From a virus: a stretch of 64,000 nt of DNA. Below are positions 16,473-23,446 of the stretch, piece after piece; within the stretch, counting starts at the first letter, position 1; every line of letters starts with the position of its first letter. The notes beneath the pieces are model-generated. The model did no database searches. It saw nothing but the letters and a program-made list of their open reading frames with translations, and was not told the origin of the DNA. The position numbers were made by a program, and so were the translations under genes. The stretch lies in IMG/VR virus record IMGVR_UViG_3300025070_000019, positions 32,642-96,641 of that record; one strand, written 5' to 3'.

Positions 16473-16490
16473 TTTTTGGTTAACCAAAAA
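16473..16490 (+). terminator. 18-nt perfect palindrome, possible terminator or operator
   Basis: TTTTTGGTTAACCAAAAA, a perfect palindrome 27 nt before the next start. With its A and T flanks it could end transcription weakly in either direction or bind a dimeric regulator. It lies downstream of the TATAAATA element, so it would be in the leader of that transcript. Confidence 0.35.
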
Positions 16491-16516
16491 ACAAAACCCT
16501 AATTAGGAGACACCTC

Positions 16517-17896
16517 ATGGCGTTAATTAAAGGTAAACAATTAAGTAATAATACTCTTGCACTTACAAAAGTTGCACTTCAATCAGAAGCTGAAATTCTT
16601 GTTGCAGATTCTAATGGTCAATTACAAGCAGTAAGTCTTGGAACTGATGCTACTATTACAGCAGCAGGTGCTTTAACAATTGCTAATGATGCAATTAACA
16701 GCGCAAAAATTGCTAACGGTTCTGTTACATTTGCTAAACTCAATAGCGGCTCTTATTCAACAGATTTAAGTTCATCTGCTACTGCGTCTGAACTTGCTCG
16801 TGCTGATGCAGCTAAAGCTTATGCTGATTCAATTTTAACTTCAGCTCAAACTTATGCTGATAATGTTGCTAATGGTCTTGATATCAAAGCTTCTGTTAGA
16901 TTAGCTTCTACTGCAGCTTTAACGTTAGCAACAGACGTTGAAAATGGAGACAGCTTAGATGGTATAGCATTAGTTACAGGTGATCGTATTCTTTTAAAAG
17001 ATCAAGCTGATGCAACTGAAAATGGCATCTATGTAGTTGCTGCATCAGGTGCTCCTTCAAGAGCAGCTGATGCAGATCAAGGTGATCTAACAGGTGGTGC
17101 ATTCTTTTTTGTAGAAGAAGGTACTGCTAATGCTGACAATGGTTTTGTTTGTACAACTAATGGTACTCCAACATTAGGTACAGATAATATTGTTTTTGCT
17201 CAATTTAGTGGTGCAGGTAGTGTTAGTGCAGGTGCAGCTTTAACTAAAACTGGTAATCAACTAGATGTAAATGTAGATGATTCAACTATTGAAATAAACA
17301 ATGATACTTTACGGATAAAAGATGCAGGTATTACATCTCTTAAATTAGGTAATCTTTCTATTACACCTGCTAAGATTTCTCCTACTGTTGCCGGTGATGG
17401 TATTGCAGGTGGTAATGGTGTTGCACTTTCAGTAAGTTTAAATGAGTTAACTGCTGCAGTTTTGGATGTATCTGCTGATAGTATTGCATTCATTGATGCT
17501 ACTGACAGCTCAACAAAGAAAGAAAGTGTTGCAGATTTTGCTACTGCTCTAGCAGGTTCTGGTCTTACAGCTTCTTCAGGTGCTTTAGCTGCTGCCCGTC
17601 TTTCATCTAATGATCAATTTGAAACAGCTAGTGCTACTAGTTCGAATGGAGATAGTGCTGGTGTAACTATTGCAGCAACTCCTGAAGGTATGGTTCAAAT
17701 TTTTGTAAATGGATTACAACAAGAATTAGGTCAAGGCGTAAAAACTAAAGATTGTTACTTCAGTGCTGATGGTGGAAGTACAGCAAGAGCAATTACTGCA
17801 ATTGCTAGTGGTGACACATTGTACTGGAATGGAAGTGTTGCAGGCTATCAACTTGATACTAATGATAAAATTAGCATGGTATATGAAACTGCATAA
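16517..17896 (+). CDS. Tail fibre protein (SAKIANGSVTFAKL / LLKDQADATENGIYVV type)
   Basis: 459 residues, start behind AGGAG. The N-terminal half has INSAKIANGSVTFAKL and a coiled-coil stretch (ADAAKAYADSILTSAQTYAD). Residues 125-235 (GDRILLKDQADATENGIYVV, TGGAFFFVEEGTANADNGF) are a module common in phage tail fibres. The last 80 residues (MVQIFVNGLQQEL... to ...ISMVYETA) carry the same strand-turn module as the 4462, 12199 and 12507 proteins. It has its own upstream control region and is followed by three hairpins, so it may be separately expressed. It is the last gene before dnaE resumes. Confidence 0.82.
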   Translation: MALIKGKQLSNNTLALTKVALQSEAEILVADSNGQLQAVSLGTDATITAAGALTIANDAINSAKIANGSVTFAKLNSGSYSTDLSSSATASELARADAAKAYADSILTSAQTYADNVANGLDIKASVRLASTAALTLATDVENGDSLDGIALVTGDRILLKDQADATENGIYVVAASGAPSRAADADQGDLTGGAFFFVEEGTANADNGFVCTTNGTPTLGTDNIVFAQFSGAGSVSAGAALTKTGNQLDVNVDDSTIEINNDTLRIKDAGITSLKLGNLSITPAKISPTVAGDGIAGGNGVALSVSLNELTAAVLDVSADSIAFIDATDSSTKKESVADFATALAGSGLTASSGALAAARLSSNDQFETASATSSNGDSAGVTIAATPEGMVQIFVNGLQQELGQGVKTKDCYFSADGGSTARAITAIASGDTLYWNGSVAGYQLDTNDKISMVYETA

Positions 17897-17938
17897 TCAT
17901 TTATTTCATAAATGATTAAAAAACACTTGGCTGTTTTT
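17895..17938 (+). repeat. Two tandem hairpins at the end of the fibre cassette
   Basis: AATCATTTAT-TTC-ATAAATGATT (10-bp perfect stem, 3-nt loop; 17895-17917) begins within the stop codon. AAAAACA-CTTGGC-TGTTTTT (17919-17938) follows directly and ends in a T-run. They may protect the 3' end of the fibre mRNA or add to termination. Confidence 0.65.
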
Positions 17939-17956
17939 AAATAAACTGTATTTAAT

Positions 17957-17986
17957 AAAGCGTCTTAATTGACGCTTTTGTTTTTT
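17957..17986 (+). terminator. Rho-independent terminator before dnaE piece 3
   Basis: AAAGCGTC-TTAATT-GACGCTTT, a perfect 8-bp stem with a 6-nt loop, followed by a T-rich tail TGTTTTTT. It is placed just upstream of the ribosome site GAGG for dnaE piece 3, so piece 3 needs readthrough or a promoter within the last few bases of this region. Confidence 0.85.
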
Positions 17987-17999
17987 GAGGTATGTAAAA

Positions 18000-18113
18000 A
18001 TGAAAATTGTAAAAAAAGAATTTCTTGGTAACCAAGAAGTTTACGATATCGGTGTGTCTTCTAACGAAGATGCACATAACTTTTTGCTAGATAATAACTT
18101 GATAGCAAGTAAT
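18000..18113 (+). other. Split intein, C-terminal half (IntC), 38 residues
   Basis: MKIVKKEFLGNQEVYDIGVS followed by SNEDAHNFLLDNNLIASN, then +1 Cys in CFN. It matches Npu DnaE IntC (MIKIATRKYLGKQNVYDIGV...DHNFALKNGFIASN/CFN) including VYDIGV, the block F His-Asn and the terminal Asn needed for cyclisation. The turn before the block F His is about three residues longer (SSNEDAH versus ERDH). It begins at its own Met, as expected for a naturally split intein. Confidence 0.94.
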
Positions 18114-19253
18114 TGTTTTAACAAAGCGCATTCAGTTAGCTATTCTATGTTAACTTATATTAGTGCTTATCTAAAAACTCACTACCCTGTTTACTTTTTT
18201 ACTGCTTTGATGTCTACTCGATCTAAAACTTTACAACCTAAATCATGGGCTGTTAAAGCTCCTGAATATGTATTGGAAGCAAAAAAATTTAATATAGATA
18301 TAAATACTCCTAGTGTTAATAAATCAGGTTATGAATTTACTATCTTTAATAATGAAGTATACTTTGGGTTAAATGCTATAAGAGACGTAGGTAAAACAGC
18401 AGCTAAAAGTATTATCAAAGCGAGAAAGAATGTCCCATTTAAAGACATTCTTGATTTTGTCGAACGTGTTAACTTGCAAAAAGTAAATACTAAAACTTTT
18501 GAAGCATTAGCCTATGCAGGTGCTTTTGATAGAATGGGTTACTCTCGTAAAGAGCTTATAGAAAAAACTTCTGAAATATATTCCTATATAAGAGATTTAG
18601 AAGATTATCGACAACGTAAAATAGATGCAGCTGCTAGACGAGAAAAAAATGCTCGCAATACACCTTTAATAGAAAGACGTAACTTTTTACGTAAAGAAAT
18701 AAAAAAAATAAACAATCGTATCAATAAGGATAAAGCTAAAGAAGAAGACTTTGAGAATTTGACTGTGTATGAAAATGAACTAGAACCTTTAGAAGACTTA
18801 GGACTTAAGAAACTAGTTGATCTTAAAGAAAAAGAAAGACCTGTTTTTCCTGAGTTAAAACGCAATAGTTCTGTTGAGTTAGATCTTCAGGATATAACTC
18901 AACAAGCACACTACATTGGCTGTTACTTAGGTGGACACCCTTTGCAATTTGTACAAGTAAGTGGTGTTTCTCAAATTATTTCATTAGATATCGGTGAAAT
19001 TGATACAATAGCTGGTGTAATATTAGGCATTCGTGAGATTACTACTCGTAAAGGCAAAAAAATGGCTGTTATAGATGTAAACGACTCAACGAATACTACT
19101 GAAATAGTTTGTTTTCCTTCAACATGGTCTAAGATAAATAATATGAATTTAAAAACTGGTGATATAGTTAAAGCTAAAATCAAAGTAGAAGAGACAGATC
19201 CAGACTATAAAATGATATTATTCAGCTTAACTACTGTTGATCAAAATCAATAA
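18000..19253 (+). CDS. dnaE: Split-intein C-half fused to DNA polymerase III alpha, piece 3
   Basis: 417 residues from the ATG at 18000 (a TTG 15 nt earlier is in frame but lies on the ribosome site). Residues 1-38 are the intein C-half. From Cys39 the DnaE sequence resumes: CFNKAHSVSYSMLTYISAYLKTHYP. It continues with AIRDVGKTAAKSI (helix-hairpin-helix region), FEALAYAGAFD, a Lys/Glu-rich helical insert at about 195-265, YLGGHPL, and an OB-fold (IAGVILGIREITTRKGKKMAVIDV). Trans-splicing with the 2858-4450 product would restore a contiguous catalytic core. The gene follows a terminator and 13.5 kb of fibre genes, so its expression must be balanced with piece 2 separately. Confidence 0.94.
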   Translation: MKIVKKEFLGNQEVYDIGVSSNEDAHNFLLDNNLIASNCFNKAHSVSYSMLTYISAYLKTHYPVYFFTALMSTRSKTLQPKSWAVKAPEYVLEAKKFNIDINTPSVNKSGYEFTIFNNEVYFGLNAIRDVGKTAAKSIIKARKNVPFKDILDFVERVNLQKVNTKTFEALAYAGAFDRMGYSRKELIEKTSEIYSYIRDLEDYRQRKIDAAARREKNARNTPLIERRNFLRKEIKKINNRINKDKAKEEDFENLTVYENELEPLEDLGLKKLVDLKEKERPVFPELKRNSSVELDLQDITQQAHYIGCYLGGHPLQFVQVSGVSQIISLDIGEIDTIAGVILGIREITTRKGKKMAVIDVNDSTNTTEIVCFPSTWSKINNMNLKTGDIVKAKIKVEETDPDYKMILFSLTTVDQNQ

Positions 19254-19263
19254 GGATCAATTT

Positions 19264-20325
19264 ATGAGATGGACTCCTGAAGAAGAATATTTACTTAGAA
19301 CTAATTTAAATTTAAATAATCAAGAAATAGCTTCTTTAATACAAGAAAAATATAATTCTAAAGTTGCTGGTTTTCCAATAATCAGAACTCCTCATGCTGT
19401 AAGAACTAAGATATATAGAGAAAGTTTAACTAAAGACTCTAAAAACACTTACAATGATGCATGGGATTATATAGTTAAGGTAGCAAAAGAATACAGAGCT
19501 AATTCTGTTAAACATGATGCTGGCTTAACTCGAAACAAAGAATGTAAAATAGTTTCCTTTAGTGATTTACATATACCATTCTTCAATTGGGAAGATATGA
19601 AAACTGCTTTAAATGATCACAAAGATGCTAACATAATTGTTTTAAATGGTGATATATTAGACGCTTATATTTTTAGTACTTTTAGTAAAAGTAAGAATAT
19701 AGCTGCATTAAAAGAATATAAAGTAGCTTTTGATTTAGTTCACTTTCTAAGTGATAGTTTTGAAAAAGTAGTTTTAGTATCCGGTAATCATGATTACCGA
19801 ACAACCAGAGCACTTAAAACCTCTGGTTTTTCAGACGAAGCTTCTAAAGTGTATCGTCCTGATTTATTATTTAGAATTGCAAATGGCGAAAAATTAGATA
19901 ATTATGGAAATTTAGAAGAAAAATTAAATTTCAATAATGTACATTATGATGTATACGATTCTTGGTATAGCATTATTGGCAAAACAATATTCTGCCATCC
20001 ATCTGGTTTTGGTTCTAAATATCCTGGAGCTACAGTAGTAAAACTTTTAGATCACTTTATACATAGAATGGAACCAAGTAGTTTTGATTCTATTGTTGTA
20101 GGACATACACATAAAGTGTATAAAGGTATAGTCTCCAATAAGATGCTTATTGAGCAAGGTGCTATGTGCCATAAATTACCTTATCAGTTTCGTGCTGATT
20201 TAAAATTTAAAAATGCAATGAATGGTTACGCTGTTGTCTACCAAGATGCAGATGGTAACACTAACTTTAATGATAGTGGATCTATTTATTTAGGTTCACA
20301 TTTACCTGTTAAGAAGGGAATATAA
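19264..20325 (+). CDS. Calcineurin-like metallophosphoesterase with N-terminal Myb/SANT-like domain
   Basis: 353 residues from the ATG behind AAGGA; an upstream in-frame start would overlap dnaE. All phosphoesterase motifs are present: FSDLHIPF (D-x-H), LNGDILD (GD), SGNHDY (GNHD) and VGHTHK (GHTH). Residues 1-60 (MRWTPEEEYLLRTNLNLNN, RTPHAVRTKIYRE) resemble a SANT/Myb-like helix-turn-helix, suggesting the enzyme is directed to DNA. The position right after dnaE and before a RecB-like nuclease suggests a role in DNA end processing (as SbcD/Mre11-type proteins have) or nucleotide metabolism. The exact substrate is unknown. Confidence 0.85.
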   Translation: MRWTPEEEYLLRTNLNLNNQEIASLIQEKYNSKVAGFPIIRTPHAVRTKIYRESLTKDSKNTYNDAWDYIVKVAKEYRANSVKHDAGLTRNKECKIVSFSDLHIPFFNWEDMKTALNDHKDANIIVLNGDILDAYIFSTFSKSKNIAALKEYKVAFDLVHFLSDSFEKVVLVSGNHDYRTTRALKTSGFSDEASKVYRPDLLFRIANGEKLDNYGNLEEKLNFNNVHYDVYDSWYSIIGKTIFCHPSGFGSKYPGATVVKLLDHFIHRMEPSSFDSIVVGHTHKVYKGIVSNKMLIEQGAMCHKLPYQFRADLKFKNAMNGYAVVYQDADGNTNFNDSGSIYLGSHLPVKKGI

Positions 20326-20326
20326 A

Positions 20327-20659
20327 ATGTCTGAAGAAATAAAAGATATTGAACTTGATGAAGAAGTAGCAAAACAAAATGTACCTTTGGGCTTTTTGCT
20401 TTCACTGACAAAAGCTTTAGAAAGTAGAGTTGATTATAACTTTAATAATCTAATTCAACTTTCTCTTTTAATTGAATTCTTATATGAATCTTTAGAAAAA
20501 CAAGGAATTAAAATTCCTTTAGATAAAGACTTTGAAAATTTTCAAGAAAAACGTTTAAAAGAAATTAAAGAAGAATTTGATAAACATGTCAAAGAAGAAG
20601 TTCAAAGCTTTGAAGAAAAAGTTGAACAAGAATCTAGCATTGACCTTAAGGATGACTGA
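20327..20659 (+). CDS. Hypothetical acidic coiled-coil protein
   Basis: 110 residues, start 1 nt after the previous stop; its stop overlaps the next start. Strongly acidic at both ends with a long C-terminal amphipathic helix (FENFQEKRLKEIKEEFDK, HVKEEVQSFEEKVEQE). No family recognised. Tight coupling to the nuclease that follows suggests a partner or cofactor of a DNA-processing complex. Confidence 0.65.
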   Translation: MSEEIKDIELDEEVAKQNVPLGFLLSLTKALESRVDYNFNNLIQLSLLIEFLYESLEKQGIKIPLDKDFENFQEKRLKEIKEEFDKHVKEEVQSFEEKVEQESSIDLKDD

Positions 20660-21690
20660 TGTCTTGGTCTTTTATAAAACATGTAACTAATCACTTAGCT
20701 AGACCTGGCTTAAGTGAACAAAAAGCACCAACTTTATGGCCTAGTTCTGCTACAGCTATTAAAGATGGTAAAGTAATAGGAAAATGTCGTAGACAGGCTT
20801 ACTTTAGGTATTTAAAAGATTCATATTATTTTTATAATAAATATGATCATTTAGAAAATCTAGTAAAATATATTGAAGAAAAAGAATCACCAATTGCTTT
20901 GTACACTAGATGGATATGGCAACAAGGTGAACTTTATGAAGATTACTGCACTAATTTAGCTAAAGAATCTGGTGTATTTGTAGCAACTCAAACTTCTGTA
21001 TATGTTCCTGGTTACAATATTTCAGGTAAAATTGACTTAATTGTTGTCAATCCTGAAACAACTAAACTGCATATCGTTGAAGTTAAATCCGTTTATGGAT
21101 TTAACGCTAACTCAGTGTTGGGTACAGAAGCTCAACAACGCAAAGGAAATTTAGGCCAACCTAGAGATTCACATCTTATGCAACTAGGTTTATATCAATG
21201 GTGGTATGGCAACAATGACGATCGTTTTGCTGAAGGCCTACTAGTATATGGTGCTAGAGATACAGGCAGATTTGCTGAATACAAACTAACTGTAGAGAAA
21301 GTAGATGATAAAGATTATATTTTTTATCAAGGTCATACACCAATAACTACATCTAAAGTTAATTCTGGAATTAGCATTCAAAGTATTTTAGACAATTACA
21401 AATATTTAAATTCTGTAAGAGATACTAATGAAATTCCGCCTAAAGACTATGAGTTGTTTTATAGTGAAGATAAAATAGAACAACTTTATAATGATGGTTT
21501 GTTATCTAAAGCTGATACTGCTCAATTTGAAAAACGTAAACAACAGTTAGCTGAAGGTAAAAAACGAGTTGTTAAAGCTGTTGAAAAAGGCGATTGGCAA
21601 TGTCGTTTTTGTCAGTATAAAACAATTTGTTACAATGAAGACAATAATCCTTTTGATATTGAAAGTATGATTGATGAATCCAACATATAA
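20659..21690 (+). CDS. PD-(D/E)XK exonuclease, Cas4/RecB type with Fe-S cysteines
   Basis: 343 residues. The nuclease core reads GKIDLIVV (catalytic Asp), HIVEVKSVYG (E-x-K) and HLMQLGLYQWWYG (the Q-x-x-x-Y motif of RecB/Cas4 nucleases). One Cys near residue 41 (GKCRRQAYFRYL) and three at the C-terminus (WQCRFCQYKTICY) match the four-Cys Fe-S arrangement of Cas4 and AddB. It is expected to degrade or resect DNA ends in phage recombination or host DNA breakdown. No cas genes or CRISPR array are in the window, so a CRISPR role is not suggested. Confidence 0.88.
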   Translation: MSWSFIKHVTNHLARPGLSEQKAPTLWPSSATAIKDGKVIGKCRRQAYFRYLKDSYYFYNKYDHLENLVKYIEEKESPIALYTRWIWQQGELYEDYCTNLAKESGVFVATQTSVYVPGYNISGKIDLIVVNPETTKLHIVEVKSVYGFNANSVLGTEAQQRKGNLGQPRDSHLMQLGLYQWWYGNNDDRFAEGLLVYGARDTGRFAEYKLTVEKVDDKDYIFYQGHTPITTSKVNSGISIQSILDNYKYLNSVRDTNEIPPKDYELFYSEDKIEQLYNDGLLSKADTAQFEKRKQQLAEGKKRVVKAVEKGDWQCRFCQYKTICYNEDNNPFDIESMIDESNI

Positions 21691-22768
21691 TAGAAATCAT
21701 AAGCTTTTTACTAGAGAAAACTTATCTACTAATGATGTTTTATTAAAGCCTAAAACAGGCATTTTAGATACTCGCAGTAAAGCTATAATTGATACTTCTT
21801 ATATATATAGTAGTCCTATGGATACTGTCACAGATATTGAATTAACCCATGAGTTTGTCAGTAATAAACAAAATGCTGTATTCTGTCGTTTTCTTTCGAT
21901 AGAAAAACGACAGAAAGCTCTTGATTTGTTTAGTAGTAATCCTTGGTTTTGGTATTCTGTAGGTTCTTCAGAAGAAGATTTTGAATTCTTAAAACATTAT
22001 TTTTCTAAAGAAAAAACTGCAAGAGAATCAGTTAACATATGTATTGATGTTGCACATGGAGATACAGTGCATCTTGTAGAAGTATATAAGAAATATGCTT
22101 CTGAATCATGGTGTTCTAACCTTATGTCAGGAACTATTGCTAATGAAGAATCTGCAATTCCACTTGTACAAGCTGGGTGCACTCATTTACGTATTGGTAT
22201 TGGACCTGGTAGTGCTTGCAGCACTAGGATTGTTACAGGTTGTGGTATACCTAATTTAACTGCTGTATTTAAAATACATGATATTTTAACTGTATGTAAT
22301 CTTAGAAATAATGTTACATTAATTGCAGATGGTGGCATTAAAGAAACTGGCGATATAGTTAAATATTTATGCGCTGGTGCTGATGCTGTTATGCTAGGTA
22401 GTATGCTTTCTACATTAAAAGAAAGCGCAGGTTGGATGCCAACTAAGCTTTATAAAATTTTTAAATACATTTGGTATTTCGATTACAATAAAAGATATTA
22501 TAAATATTACAGAGGTCAAGCTTCTTATGAATTTCAGATTGAACGTCGCGGTTTAGTCAATGGAGTTCCAGAAGGAGTACAATCTCAGAAAAGATTGTAT
22601 CCTTCTATTGACGCAAAAACCTTTTTAAGTAATTGTAATTCAGCTATAGCATCTGCTATTTCATATCTAGGTACAAATCAAATAACTGATTTGAATCCTA
22701 ATAATGTTGAATTTTTAAAGATTACGCAAAATGGATTTATTGAAAGTAAACCCCATATCTTATTATAA
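21674..22768 (+). CDS. IMP dehydrogenase / GMP reductase family enzyme
   Basis: 364 residues from ATG 21674 (a TTG one codon earlier is possible), overlapping the previous gene by 17 nt. The TIM-barrel motifs are clear: LSTNDVLLKP, SSPMDTVT, the phosphate-binding and catalytic loop GIGPGSACSTR (catalytic Cys), LIADGGIKETGDIVKYL and GADAVMLGSML. YRGQAS followed later by NGVPEGVQ is closer to IMPDH than to GMP reductase. There is no CBS domain and little of the IMPDH mobile flap, so which reaction it performs is open. Either way it controls guanine nucleotide supply during replication. Confidence 0.9.
   Translation: MNPTYNRNHKLFTRENLSTNDVLLKPKTGILDTRSKAIIDTSYIYSSPMDTVTDIELTHEFVSNKQNAVFCRFLSIEKRQKALDLFSSNPWFWYSVGSSEEDFEFLKHYFSKEKTARESVNICIDVAHGDTVHLVEVYKKYASESWCSNLMSGTIANEESAIPLVQAGCTHLRIGIGPGSACSTRIVTGCGIPNLTAVFKIHDILTVCNLRNNVTLIADGGIKETGDIVKYLCAGADAVMLGSMLSTLKESAGWMPTKLYKIFKYIWYFDYNKRYYKYYRGQASYEFQIERRGLVNGVPEGVQSQKRLYPSIDAKTFLSNCNSAIASAISYLGTNQITDLNPNNVEFLKITQNGFIESKPHILL
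21881..21915. repeat. 12-bp perfect hairpin in the IMPDH-like gene
   Basis: TTCTGTCGTTTT / AAAACGACAGAA with an 11-nt loop. Confidence 0.85.
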
Positions 22769-23444
22769 ATATCTTTTAATTGGAGACTCTTTTTTAGATT
22801 TTTATTTTGATGATAAAATAAAAGTTTTTTATGGAGGAGTTTTAAATGTTAAAAAAAATATTGAAATAATAAGTTCAAATAAATTTGAATTAAAAACATC
22901 TCAAAAACCAAAGTGTTTAAATTTTTTTAAAAAAAATAAAAAAATATTTTCTAAAATAAATTCAAAAGAAATAATTAATAACGAAACAATTTTTACTAAA
23001 GTAACTACAATAAGCGATTACAACAAAGGTTTTTTACATAATAATGTAAAAGTTCATGCTCGTATATTAATCGTAGACTCAAAGTATTGTTCTTTATTAA
23101 GAGACTATATCGTACATGCTAAAGTTAAAATTCTTAAACTCGCATCTACAGATGTTTTTAATACTGAGTTTATAGAACTATTTGATTATCTTATAGTGAC
23201 TTACTCAACACATGTTAATTTATTTCACAAAGGTAATTTAATTTATTCTTGCAAAGTTAAAAATAATTTACCTATATGCACTATAGGTGCTGGAGATGTG
23301 TTTATCGGATCTCTCACTTCTTATTTATATAATTGTTTTAAACAGTTTCAACTGTCAGATTTAATTTCCGCTATAGATTTTGCAACATATTATGCTTCTG
23401 AATCTGTAGCTACCTCTTTCACTTGTCGAATAAAGGAAATTTAA
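22731..23444 (+). CDS. PfkB/ribokinase-type sugar kinase-like protein (HldE kinase-like)
   Basis: 237 residues, overlapping the previous gene by 38 nt. Family marks are LLIGDSFLDFYF at the N-terminus, a GG pair (FYGGVLNV), ISDYNKGFL (the heptose kinase HldE/RfaE has SDYGKG), ILIVDSK, and the catalytic CTIGAGDVFIGSLTSYLY near the C-terminus. It is about 80 residues shorter than typical HldE kinase domains and very Lys/Asn-rich, so it may be minimal or specialised. With the GT9 heptosyltransferase and HAD phosphatase in this window it suggests a heptose or surface-sugar route. Confidence 0.75.
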   Translation: MDLLKVNPISYYKYLLIGDSFLDFYFDDKIKVFYGGVLNVKKNIEIISSNKFELKTSQKPKCLNFFKKNKKIFSKINSKEIINNETIFTKVTTISDYNKGFLHNNVKVHARILIVDSKYCSLLRDYIVHAKVKILKLASTDVFNTEFIELFDYLIVTYSTHVNLFHKGNLIYSCKVKNNLPICTIGAGDVFIGSLTSYLYNCFKQFQLSDLISAIDFATYYASESVATSFTCRIKEI

Positions 23445-23446
23445 AA

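Larger units (their letters stand above)
16334..16516 (+). promoter_or_regulatory. Intergenic control region before the 459-residue fibre gene
   Basis: The only sizeable gap in the fibre cassette (183 nt). It holds, in order, an A+T-rich stretch, TATAAATA at 16429-16436, an 18-nt palindrome at 16473-16490, and the AGGAG ribosome site of the next gene at 16505-16509. No tRNA or further gene seen. Confidence 0.6.

Noticed and set aside
16263-16516. tRNA or small RNA gene in the fibre-cassette gap
   Set aside because: No cloverleaf or T-loop consensus found; no tRNA was recognised anywhere in the window.
18299-18306. TATAAATA inside dnaE piece 3
   Set aside because: Explained by the codons for Asp-Ile-Asn; no gene start follows. 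A similar match near 26003 in the cupin gene was rejected for the same reason.
20659-21690. CRISPR system suggested by the Cas4-like nuclease
   Set aside because: No repeat-spacer array and no other cas gene in the window; phage Cas4-like exonucleases commonly occur alone.
21674-22768. Second split intein, in the IMPDH-like gene
   Set aside because: IMPDH is a known split-intein host gene in metagenomic phage data, but here the reading frame and motif order are continuous and uninterrupted.
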